DNA of 64,000 nt, taken from contig JAWQUS010000004.1 in NCBI GenBank assembly GCA_036365455.1, positions 9,121,501-9,185,500 on the forward strand, written 5' to 3'. Positions 44,459 to 54,521 of the stretch are shown piece by piece. The notes beneath the pieces are model-generated. The model did not search any database and was not told where the DNA came from. It saw nothing but the letters and a program-made list of their open reading frames with translations. Within the stretch, counting starts at the first letter, position 1. Every line of letters begins with the position of its first letter. This DNA comes from Macrosoma leucophasiata (Eukaryota > Arthropoda > Insecta > Lepidoptera > Hedylidae). A program made the translations under genes and the position numbers.

Positions 44459-44670
44459 ATACGCTTAAACTCACAGTCCCACATTAGGTATAAATCTGTG
44501 TTGTAAATGTGTGCCGTTGTGTGAGTGTACAACACACACACAAACGTCTAGAGCCGAAACAAATATCTGTAGACACTACATTGTCAATATTTGTCCCGGT
44601 GCGGGGATCGAACCTGCGACTCTTTGAATCAAACGGTCGTCTCACACCGTTCGACTAACCGGGTCGTCAG
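44459..44670 (-). mobile_element. SINE C, best copy with tRNA-like head
   Basis: On the minus strand it opens ACCCGGTTAGTCGAACGGTG, has the B box GGTTCGATCCCCG, and closes the acceptor-like stem with ACCGGG. The family body follows, down to the TGTGAGTTTAAGCGTAT end near 44459. The head folds roughly like a tRNA, so this family is tRNA-derived. Confidence 0.87.
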
Positions 44671-45021
44671 GCTAGAGCAAGAACATTCTTACATAATCTT
44701 TTGTAAACAACGATTCATCATTACTTATTATTGCCATGTTCAGTAGAATCACAGATAATCAGACTATCTATAGATTCAACACTGTTAAATACATTCTCCT
44801 CGATCTAACCCACGACCACAGCGTAGTCATCATCATTATCATCATTTAAGCCGAAAGATATCCACTGCTGACCAAAGCCTCTCCATCACCACGATTGGCG
44901 ATCGTAGTGCCGGTAGTTTTATTGCAGGACGCTGCTGCACTACTGCCATCTTGCGTTCTTGCACTTACTACAGCCCTATTGGAATAGTTTGGCAGGCATT
45001 GTTCGGTTGACTGACAACACG

Positions 45022-45251
45022 TAAATTCACGCCTGTAATCCCCGAAGGGGCAGAGTTCAATGCATGCATTCAAGCATACATGCTATCACCCACCAAACTT
45101 CGAGGTACTGGGAAACTTCCAGAAAATGGAAAAATCCCAATAGAACCAGAAATAAAGGATTTTATACCGTTATCTCTGACAGTCCCCGACCCGGGAACCG
45201 AACCCAGGACCCTCAGCGTAGTAGTAGTGGCCTGCTACCACTACGTTACTG
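45022..45251 (-). mobile_element. SINE B inserted in family D
   Basis: It runs from tail (AATTCACGCCTGTAATCCCC) to head (CGGGAACCGAACCC B box complement, CTACGTTACTGAG). A 12-bp ACTGACAACACG occurs at 45010-45021 and again at 45298-45309, so the inserted block is 45022-45297, SINE plus a 46-bp extra piece. Confidence 0.85.
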
Positions 45252-45325
45252 AGAGAATTCTTCCACTCGTGCTGTCAGTAAGTAAAAGATTTGACTTACT
45301 GACAACACGAGTGGAAGAATTCTCT
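45252..45325. repeat. 32-bp inverted repeat at the SINE B 5' junction
   Basis: The arm 45252-45283 is the reverse complement of 45294-45325 (one mismatch, 10-nt loop). The right arm is native family D sequence; the left arm is an inverted copy of it attached to the SINE 5' end. Confidence 0.9.
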
Positions 45326-45375
45326 TCCAGCTGAAGAAATTTCTTCCGCTAGTGGGGTCGTCACGTCCCAACGCC

Positions 45376-46361
45376 AGCGTAATAAATGTTACTCCCACAC
45401 CATCGGGGCAGAAAACTATGCACTCATAAAATTGCAGATTTCAGCAGCGATATTAAATAACATACGTTTATAAATTCTCGTCTTGTTATTGTCGGAATGG
45501 GTTTAGGTTTCCGTGGGGATTGAGTCACGAGTAAGTATGACATTCTGACATTATCTTGTTTGAATTATTTATATAGAACATATTGTCGTACCGTTATGCG
45601 TATTGAGAACATAAAATCATGTCTGAAATTATGTTTGTCAATAAGGGTAACAAAAGATCAAAACACATGTGGTGATTCTCATACCATCATTTCAAAAATT
45701 TGATTGCATTCCAATTTTGTAGTTAGGAGGTATCGACATTGCCCCGTCGTGTAAAAAATTTAAACTCTACCGGATTTTTATTCTTTGATGCCAATTGCAT
45801 TTGACTGACGAATACGTGAGTGATCCTATCGGCCAAATCTAGAAATACTCAAACTTCACTTAATGTGAGACTTAAAAAAACACGTTCAAACGACCGAGAT
45901 TTAAGTATTCGGCCAAGAATGCTAAAAAAACTAAAGTAAGTACCTGCTTAATGAGAATAATTTGTTACTCAACCACAGAGGCAGTAGACACTATAAACAA
46001 GATTTAAATACACATATTTATTTATAAGCATGTGAATTATTAATTAATTGTAACAAACATACTTCATTAATTTAATAAACCGTTTTCTACATTACACAAA
46101 ATATACGGTTTCATATATCTTGGTTATTTTAACGACGGGTTAGCGTTAACGACGAATTCCGCCTTTACATAATAATAATATGAAAAACTCCCGCGTGAAT
46201 TCGTTTGTTTTTATGATTCTCCAAAAATTTTGAAATGAACCTTTCGAGAACGACAGGAAAATTTTGATATAGATTGAAATTTATACAGACGTTGAATTAA
46301 TATTTTGTTTTTTCATCCGCGATTGTGTAAAAATCATATTAAAAAAAACTCAGTTAAGTGG
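45376..46361. other. No gene recognised
   Basis: AT-rich sequence, no match or domain seen. Confidence 0.45.
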
Positions 46362-46505
46362 AAGCCAGACTTATTTGGCGGTTTTTTCGCCGAACACAAA
46401 GGGGCGCGCAGTGTGCACGGCGCGGAGGACGGCTTGTGTGCATCTTTACTGCGGAACGAGTAGTAACGAGACTGAGCTATGTTCGCGACTTGCGCGCATA
46501 TGGTT
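46362..46505 (+). repeat. GC-rich core shared with the 47.5 kb MITE
   Basis: TTTGGCGGTTTTTTCGCCGA, a following GGGGCGCGCAGTGTG segment and ACGAGTAGTAACGAGACTGA match 47675-47790 closely, but the terminal inverted repeats of that MITE are missing here. Open frames on both strands are shared only through the repeat. Confidence 0.78.
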
Positions 46506-47492
46506 CCGTACAAATAAGAAATATTCAACATAAATCTGAATACCATAGACTACTTGAACCTAGATTTTCTCGTAATCTAAACACAATAAATAACTATTCT
46601 GCAATTTTCCAAGGTTCGGTATGATACTTTTGCAACATGTTCGCCGTGACAAATGGACAGACAGACAGATACACAAGTAATTCCACACCAGAGTTTCATT
46701 TTGTGCCATTTGAGGAACGACATCGGATAGAATTTAAAAGATGAATTTTATATTATTTCTCATTTTCTGTAATAACCTTATAGGTTAGGATCCTACTGCA
46801 TAATCATTTCGTTTATCCAAATATGCTGTAAACCTATTTTTTACGCATATTTATAATCTAGAGTATATAAATCAATGATATAAATCCACTAGGTTGCCTA
46901 TCAAAAAATGACCGCCTAATATCAAGACTATTATTTATTTTAATTAATTAAATGAAATATGTTTGAGATCCTCACAATAATGCCTTTCATTTATTAATAT
47001 GTCACACAATACATTTTTGGAGTTTACTCCTTAAGAAATGATTTGAGTTAAAAAACTCGGTACGGAAATTTTATGAGTAAAATTACACTTGGACACACGA
47101 AAGTTGAGGCGTTACGCGCGATTCCCCTGCTGGCGTTGCGACCGAGCGCACATGTTTCACTCGGCTGTACACTAGCGATCTCCTTACACGCACCGAATAA
47201 ACTCCCGTCGTGCGTCAGAGCTAACACCCCCTTTTTTATTTTCTTACTTGATCCCAAAAATTGTCTGACATTTAAAATATTTTTTTAATTTTTTTCCTAA
47301 AACGTAACAAAAATAAACAGAACAGCTTAGTAGAGCCGCGACATACACTTGTTACCTCACAGATAATATTTATGAGGGAAGTTATAGTCTGATGTTTGCA
47401 GCTCACAACTTCTTTCTAGTTGTTACTCTCGACGTGACCTCATTCATATTAATGTTCTGTAATAATAATGAACTGGCGCTTAGCGGTTCATC
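46506..47492. other. No gene recognised
   Basis: A somewhat GC-richer segment (47100-47230) has frames on both strands but no domain I recognise. The rest is AT-rich. Confidence 0.42.
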
Positions 47493-47495
47493 TTA

Positions 47496-47922
47496 AGGCA
47501 GGTACAGATTTGCGAAATGTAACATGCAATGTAACACGTAATAAAAGAATTTCCCGTCCACATTGTCGCAATGTATCATGCAATGTATCATTCCCATAGT
47601 GTGGACGGCTTGCGCGCACGAACCGTGTTCAATACGCGCACGGACTGAGCATTACAACTCGCGCGATCCACCATTTATTTGGCGGTTTTTTCGCCAAACA
47701 CAAAGGGGCGCGCAGTGTGTGCACGGCGCGGAGGACGGGTTGTGTGTATCTTTACTACGGAACGAGTAGTAACGAAACTGAGCTATGTTCGCTGCGCGCA
47801 TGCCGGGAACAATGTTGAGCACGTACATGCTCGGTTAATGCGTGCCCTGCAAACCTGAAAAACTTATGAAATCTCCTTTCATGTTACATTGCATGTTACA
47901 TTTCGCAAATCTGTACCCGCCT
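47496..47922. mobile_element. PIF/Harbinger-type MITE, 40-bp inverted repeats
   Basis: Left end AGGCAGGTACAGATTTGCGA and right end, read inverted, AGGCGGGTACAGATTTGCGA continue matching for about 40 bp (through ACATGCAATGTAAC). TTA flanks both sides (47493-47495 and 47923-47925). The GC-rich core has partial palindromes (GGCGGTTTTTTCGCC). No transposase is present. Confidence 0.87.
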
Positions 47923-47932
47923 TTAGGTGTGA

Positions 47933-47965
47933 CATAATTTAAACTGTGTTACAGTTTAAATTATG
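47933..47965. repeat. 14-bp perfect hairpin beside the MITE
   Basis: CATAATTTAAACTG and its exact reverse complement are separated by 5 nt, starting 8 bp after the MITE target duplication. Confidence 0.75.
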
Positions 47966-48011
47966 TGTGGAAAAGAACAAATGTTTCTTGTGAAATATAT
48001 CTTTTTTTTTT

Positions 48012-48083
48012 AATGTTATAAAAGTGGCAAACAAGCGTGCAGTTCACATTGATGTTAAGTGATGACTGCAGCCTATAGACAAA
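48012..48083 (-). mobile_element. SINE A tail fragment
   Basis: AAGTGGCAAACAAGCGTGCA and the following 45 bp match the reverse complement of the SINE A 3' end, stopping at TGCAGCCTATAGAC. Confidence 0.8.
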
Positions 48084-48255
48084 AACCCACCTCTTATTAA
48101 TAAAATTATCAAGCGATATTGTTTGGTATTTTATGTTGCCATAAAGCTGTATTTTTAATCGACTTCAAAAAAGAGCAGGTTTTCTATTCGACTATATGTA
48201 TGTTTACCGATGACTTCCTCAATTGTTGAAGACTTTTTTATCTAAGACTTCGTCA

Positions 48256-48320
48256 ACTTAGCGGCAAAGCGGCTGGCCTGTTTATCCAGAGGTCGCAGGG
48301 TCAATCTCTGCCCGAAATCA
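48256..48320 (+). repeat. tRNA-like sequence, second copy
   Basis: CTTAGCGGCAAAGCGGCTGG, then GAGGTCGCAGGGTCAATC and CTGCCCGAAATCA parallel 57657-57729. The 5' acceptor strand is lost and the B box is mutated (GGGTCAATCTC). Confidence 0.65.
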
Positions 48321-49228
48321 AATGTTTCATTCAAATTTTTAAAATCAATTTTACGTTTTGTTAAAATAGTAGGTACTCTCTACTAAGTTTAATACATACT
48401 AACATGGAAAGGCGTGAAAGGAATATTTCGATTATTAATGATTAATAGGTATGCTATCACAGACAATAAATCATAGCATGGCGCCGTCAGTTCTATCGTC
48501 TATAATTTTATTTTGCGAGCCAGCCGTTCCTTGCAACGCGATCTCCTAAGTTTATTGCCTTCTCATTTGCTAGTTAATTTACTTTTTTTATTACTAGATA
48601 ACATTTCGATGCCCAGTATATAAAATATCTTTGTCTTACCTTTATTGATCTAGGGGTGAATGTTCCGTCAATATATAAACCTTTATGTATATACCCATAT
48701 GATAACCTTTGTAATGGATATTATATATGGAGGTATTTACATATTTTCATATCAATTTTTTTTACATTTCAGCCAAGGCAAATAATGGCGAATATTTCTT
48801 AAAGCTAGAGGGCGTAAACAGCACCGCAGTGTTTTTTTTTTTATCATCCTTGACCACTGCGTTACCGTCATGATCCGTTAAATATTTGTCCAAATTTGTT
48901 TCCCTTCTCTTATATATACATATATATAAACTACTTGTCGCATAACATTCACACAATTCGTTTACCGTGCGCCATAGCGTTATGTGTCATCTACAATATA
49001 ATTTAAGCTATAAAGCTTAAATAGCTAAAACTGAAAAATAATTTTGATACGAAAATATCGTAGTCAATGGACCACTACGTTACCTTGATTACACTCCGTT
49101 AACCATTTACCCAGAAACCTATTCCCTCAATTCAAAGTGACAAGCTTTGCAAAACTTAGCTGTGTACCTCATACAGGTATAAAATTGCCTTTATTAAACA
49201 AAATCGACTAATGATGACGTGATTACTT
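48321..49228. other. No gene recognised
   Basis: AT-rich sequence. Two loosely similar ACCACTGCGTTACC/ACCACTACGTTACC phrases (48854 and 49070), with a third near 49752, suggest an old repeat, too decayed to define. Confidence 0.4.
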
Positions 49229-49296
49229 ACTTTACTGAATGTGATCATTGTTTCATTGTTGTGGAACAATGAAACAATGATCACATTCAGTAAAGT
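49229..49296. repeat. Perfect 32-bp hairpin with 4-nt loop
   Basis: The arm 49229-49260 (starting ACTTTACTGAATGTGATCAT) is the exact reverse complement of 49265-49296, with loop GTGG. No mismatch in 32 bp. Confidence 0.95.
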
Positions 49297-49447
49297 TACA
49301 ATTTGTGACGTACAGTTATTGTACAGTTAATATCTGTCTGATCAAACTCTACAAATCATTGAATTTTGAGTTAACAAGTAATAACCAACAAATACCTTTG
49401 CATGCTTGAAATCACCCATATTATGACTAAATTTATCTCCCTCTTAT

Positions 49448-49556
49448 TTATGTATGTATGTATGTATGTATCTTCACGCCAGGTCCCTAACGGGGTAGGC
49501 AGAGAGTGTAGAGCGCCAGATATCCCGGTTCAGACAAACCTCTCGTGCCTCGTCTC
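49448..49556 (-). mobile_element. Retro-insert tail fragment (like 17254)
   Basis: An (ATGT)n run, then ATCTTCACGCCAGGTCCCTA and GAGCGCCAGATATCCCGG through TCTCGTGCCTCGTC matches 17258-17352 almost perfectly, then ends. It looks like a younger, 5'-truncated copy. Confidence 0.8.
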
Positions 49557-50136
49557 TTATTTATGTCTTCATTGATATGGTCAATGCTCTGCCTCGAGAG
49601 TTGTAACGTAGGTACTATTATATCTAATAAGACACAGAGATATAGGCCATTTTATAAGATAGCCTACATCTCTCAGTAAATGTACTCTAATATCTTCATT
49701 TCAAATCTAATACGTAAATATTTCAAAAATCATGAATGAAATATCCTTGACCATTGCGTTACCTTTATTGCGCTCCATTAATCATTGTCCCAGATTTGCT
49801 TTCATTCTCGCATACCAAAGTGATTAGCTTGTTAAATTTAATTGTGCGTCTCACAACCACGTATATAATTTCCTTTATTAATTTGGAATTACTTAATATA
49901 AACGTGAGTGCTGCCGTAACGAGAAAATAATCACATCTAAGATACTTAAACGGTTAATTGCAGGTTCGCCTACACAAAAACATTGTATATTTAAATTATA
50001 TGGGCTCTATTACAAAGGCATTACGCCTTTGCAGTTACTATAATAAAAAGGGGTGATTTTCAAACCTTACGTAAACAACGGGTTAGTGTTTATTTGAGTA
50101 TTAGCAAAATATCGATACCTATTTCAATTGTCAGAT
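49557..50136. other. No gene recognised
   Basis: AT-rich sequence, no defined repeat. Confidence 0.42.
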
Positions 50137-50494
50137 AAGTATTATAAAAATAACTACGTTAAGAAAAACCGACTTCAGACCTAAAAAGTAAAAAATAATA
50201 AAGATTACATTGTAATTATATACTAATTATTATTTATATGTGGTGTTTGCATGTATGCTTGAATTCATGCATTTACCTCTGCCTACCCCTTCGGGGATTA
50301 CAGGCGTGAAGTTACGTTTTAATACATTGAAATGCCTACTTTAGTGATTTTGGCTTGGCACCGACTTCAAACCTATTAGTAAATAGCACATTTAAATAAT
50401 AAGTAGTATATAATTACAATGAAATCTTTATTATTTTTTACTTTTCAGTTTTGAAGTCGGTTTTTCTTAACGTAGTTATTTTTATTTAATACTT
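50137..50494. mobile_element. Long inverted-repeat element (about 105-bp arms)
   Basis: AAGTATTATAAAAATAACTA and onward through AAGAAAAACCGACTTC and AAAGTAAAAAATAATAAAGA at 50137-50240 is mirrored by 50386-50494, roughly 90% identical by eye. The centre is occupied by a SINE B 3' fragment. Target duplication unclear. Confidence 0.85.
50241..50328 (+). mobile_element. SINE B 3' part inside an inverted-repeat element
   Basis: GTGTTTGCATGTATGCTTGA, then ATTTACCTCTGCCTACCCCT and TCGGGGATTACAGGCGTGAA match the SINE B 3' half including the full tail. Confidence 0.85.
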
Positions 50495-52071
50495 TTTAGT
50501 TTATTGTTGCATTGTCAATTAGATTAATGTTCACATCTGTTAAATTTGTAAAATCTGACTCTTTTAACTTCGTGACAATTAGATACCTAATTTAAATTGT
50601 TTAGGTGTGTCGATACAAAATTATTACACGATTATTCGAAATCAATGAAAAAATTTTATCCACGAAGGAGTTAATAAGCTGTGTTGTGTCGTCACAGAGT
50701 AAATGTGTCATTGTCAATTGTTGTCATTTTGATGTCATGCGCATTAGGATTATCTAGGACGTCAGTGGATTCAACGCACTGTATGACAACTCGCCGTCTA
50801 TTCTTATTCCTTTAGTCTGAGGTGAAAGTAAGTAAGAAAATGCTCATAAAATAAAAACTAATGGGCCTACCTGAATCAAATTTTTATGGGACTAATTCGA
50901 AACTATTCCGCATCAAACAAAAAAGAATTACGTAAATCGGTCCAGAAATCTCAGCAAAATTGGCGTACATACATAAAAAAAAAATACCGGCCGAATTGAG
51001 AACCTTTTCGTTTTTGAACTCGGTTAAAAATTCACCACTAAAGGAATGACTTTATCTGTCCATTTGATAGCCAAATAAAACCTACGATAAATTGCTCCTT
51101 AACTGCCGAAATAATAGTTATAGTAAGTAATTCATCGAATAATATTTAAATATATCTGACAATACAATCAATCTTTCGCTATTACTCGAATAAGCAATCG
51201 AATTGTTCATCTAAGGTTATGAAAATCGGCCCTTACATGAATTTCGTATACATACGAGCAAAATAAATATGTCAACTGAAAGTAACTCGTGCATGTAGTG
51301 CCACCGCATCGGAAATGGAATACAGTAAATAAATGTCATGTTCTCTACGACCGACCAGAGAAAATAGAAATCTCGGCAAACAAAGTGAACGTTTTCAGAA
51401 CTGGTATAGAAATGCACCATATGTTTCTGAACGGCTAGAAGGAATTGGCAGGAGAGGCAAGTTGATGATCGAACAAATGTATTTACAATAACGAGTGTAA
51501 ATTATTTTTTGTGAAATAGGTTTAAAGGTTTAACATCTTTATTTCACATTAAGAATTAACAAAAAATCACTTACATGAGAAATATTAGGTAAGTTCACTC
51601 AGATATGTCGAACGTACAGATTGTTAGACTTATTATTACAATTATTTGTTAGATAACACAAAGTTACATAAAACTGTTGCTGCGGAAAAAAATAACACAA
51701 TATAGGGTACAATGAAAACAAAGTGTTACATTAAACCGGCGCGAGCCGTAGCACCGAAGTTCGAGCGTAATACCACTGATGCGTTATTACTAGATGTGGC
51801 ATAGATGTATGCACTTATCTTCACGCCATGTCCCTTTCGGGGACGGCACAGTGACATAGATGGATGTTTACATTTATTATAGTATTACTATTACACAATA
51901 ATTGTATTTATCTATATCTTTATTATACTTATTTTTTTTTTATTATACATGTATATTTTATTTTCAATATTATTATGTACTTATATAATATTTTTTATGC
52001 AGGCATGTATTAATTTTAGTCTGAGATATAAATATTTACCGCATTATGTATTTCTAGTAATTAAAATGTTA
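50495..52071. other. No gene; two repeat scraps
   Basis: CCGGCCGAATTGAGAACC near 50988 resembles an inverted piece of the 37.8 kb repeat. ATCTTCACGCCATGTCCCTT near 51827 is a tail fragment of the 17254 insert family. The rest is AT-rich and unassigned. Confidence 0.45.
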
Positions 52072-52332
52072 TCTTATTTATATAAAAATCATTTGCCGCT
52101 CGCTAATCTCGCCAAAACTCGAGAACGGCGGGACCGATTTGCCTAATTTTGGTTTTGAATGATTTTTTTTTTTTTTTTTGAAGTCCACGGATGTTCGAAA
52201 AGGTAAGAAAATATGAAGAAATTGAAGGGAAATAGTAAAAACCACAATTTCCCATACAAATAGTCCGTGTCTATCAAACCTTTGACACACTATTTCACTC
52301 TGACGCAATACGAAGTTTTCCGGGTTAGCTAG
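52072..52332 (+). mobile_element. Helitron (same family as 8401-8624)
   Basis: It starts A|TCTTATTTATATAAAAATC and ends GACGCAATACGAAGTTTTCC, GGGTTAG, CTAG|T. A 16-T run lies inside. Interior frames on the minus strand resemble those at 8417 only because the element is the same. Confidence 0.87.
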
Positions 52333-52640
52333 TTTAAAATAAAATGTTTAAGTAGTCTCTTGAAAGTAGTTATAGATCGAGAGTCCTTGATGTTATTTGG
52401 TAATGTATTATAAAGTTTTACACCCTCATACACTAAACTTTTCTTGGCATAATTTGTCTATAATTTGTATCAGATTATTCGCATTACGAAGTGAACGTTT
52501 TTGTACAGTTTGTCTTTTAGTGAAAATGATATTAGAGTGGATATCCTTGTTTAGTATTTTTCGTTTTAATATACATGTATAATATATGTAAGTTTGAGTG
52601 ATATTTAACAATTTTGTTTCTTTACATATTTTTGTGGTTG
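52333..52640. other. No gene recognised
   Basis: AT-rich sequence between a Helitron and the LINE tail. Confidence 0.45.
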
Positions 52641-52997
52641 ATTTATTTTATTTATTTATTTATACACTTTATTGTACACCAGAAAACTAAACAAATTATA
52701 CAAACAAGAAAAGAAATAAAAGTACAAAAGGCGGTCTTATCGCAAAAGGTGCGATTTCCTCCAGACAACCTTTTAGTCAGGAACATAAAGTAATGAAATT
52801 ATTTATTTGCCGGCAGGGTGTACTGAGCAATAATAAAGATTTAAAAGATAATAATACTAATAAATAAATATGTAATTACGAAACGTGGAGAAATATTATA
52901 AATATTTATACATTATGAGAGCAAAGCATGACCAAAAGATAAAGATAATAAGTTTTAGAAAAAGAGGTAAAGAAGAAGGATGAAGAAGGATAGATAC

Positions 52998-54521
52998 TTA
53001 CAGAGTCTGAGTTAAATAAAAATCTTTGACCTTGTGTTTGAAGGAAACGACAGTTTGGGCTTGCCGAACTGTCGTTGGTAAGCTGTTCCAAAGATGAACA
53101 GCTTCTACAGTAAAAGATTTCGAATAGAATTGAGAAGAATGCTTGGGAATGTGAAGCTGAAGGTTTTCAGAGGATCGAAGGGAAAGTGAATTGAATATTT
53201 GGATTGAATAGAACACAGTATAAAAGTGAAAGAATGTTGGTGTTCCGGCGAAGATGAATTGGGAGCCACTTGAGTTTATCACGGTAGCTGAAGATGTGGT
53301 CATATTTGCGCAAACCAAATATAAACAGAATGGACACGTTTTGGAGACGCTCAAGCTTATTAAGTTGCTCCTTGTTGATGTACGAGATTTGTAGTTAAAC
53401 AGTACTTTAACTAACTTATTTTGGGCAGTTTGTAGTAAGTCAATATAAGTTTTCCCAGCCGAATGCCAAACCTCAATTAAATAATCAATGTGTGGTTTAA
53501 TAAGTGAATTATAGATCATGTATTTCACATTTCGGGGAAGACACTTTACAATGCGGCGAACTGCACCCGTAAGCAATGTAAGTTTGGATCTGATCTTGTC
53601 AATATGGGCTTTCCAGTTAATTCGGCTATCTAAAATTAGACCAAGATATTTTTCATTCGATTTTCTTTTAATTGTACTGTTATTTATATAAGGTTCTGTA
53701 TAATTATAATTTTTTTTGTTTTTTGCGCTAAATATTACATAGTTGGTTTTTTCTGTGTTAATAGTAAGTAATAAATATATTGAAACCATTTAGTCAACAA
53801 ATTCAGGTCCGCCTGTACATCACTCATTATATTATTTATTGACTGCCCGTAATAAAAAAGACTGGTGTCGTCGGCGTACAAAGTTAAGTCAGCTTTGAGG
53901 CCGATTCTATGTATGTAATTTATATATATTAAGAACAATAATGGCCCTAGGATTGATCCTTGGGGTACACCGAACGTAACTAATTTGGGAGAGTCTTGGA
54001 TATCTTTAATTTTCACTACCTGCAGACGATTACTTAAATAGGATTCAAAAATTTTATGCGCATTGCCAACTATACCAATATTTATGTAACAAGATGTCAC
54101 GGTTCACGGTATCAAAAGCCTTTTTTAGGTCAATAAACACTCCCAAAGCTATTTGTTTTTTGTCTATTTTTATTTTTATTTTAGTTAGTAGATCTATTGT
54201 TGCCGATAATGCGTTTGATTTGCTTCTAAACCCGTACTGTTTATCATAAAGGAAATTTAAGGAAACTAGAAAGCGGAGCAATCTGACGTGCAGTATTTTT
54301 TCAAAAATTTTAGAAATTATGGGTAGAACAGAAATAGGGCGATAATTTCCTGGATCAGTTTTGCTACCACTTTTGTGAATTGGAGATACTTTGGCAATTT
54401 TCAAACTATCAGGAAAGATTCCTAGATTTAGACACGTGTTTATACATCGTGCTAAATCTTCAGCTATAAAATTTTTTACGCATATTATTATTTTTGCTGT
54501 GATTCCATCTATGCCAGAGCT
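52998..54521 (-). pseudogene. LINE ORF2: reverse transcriptase and C-terminal part
   Basis: Three overlapping frames hold one RT. At 54521-54054: SSGIDGITAKI, then LKIAKVSPIHKSG, NYRPISVLPIISKIFEKI, QYGFRSKSNALSA and DLKKAFDTVN (RT motifs 1-3). At 54100-53735: GVPQGSILGPLLFLIYIN and the catalytic YADDTSLF, so the palm aspartates are intact. At 53789-52998: KTNYVIFSAK, EKYLGLILDSRINW, IYNSLIKPHIDYLIEVWHSA, then a C-terminal segment ending SLPTTVRQAQTVVSFKHKVK. RT would copy LINE RNA at the nicked target. Frameshifts near 54520, 54075 and 53760 break it. The group is CR1/Jockey-like; the exact clade cannot be set without a tree. Confidence 0.88.

Larger units (their letters stand above)
44835..45375 (-). 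mobile_element. Family D short RTE-ended element, copy 4 (split by SINE B)
   Basis: Minus-strand order: head GCGTTGGGACGTGACGACCC (45350s), a GGAAGAAATTTCTTCAGCTG palindromic segment, then, after an inserted SINE B, the RTE-like 5' part (GTCAACCGAACAATGCCTGC...) and the RTE-like 3' end with an ATGATGATAATGATG tail at 44828-44850. It is the only copy in the window showing head, both RTE-like parts and tail together, apart from copy 1. Confidence 0.8.
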
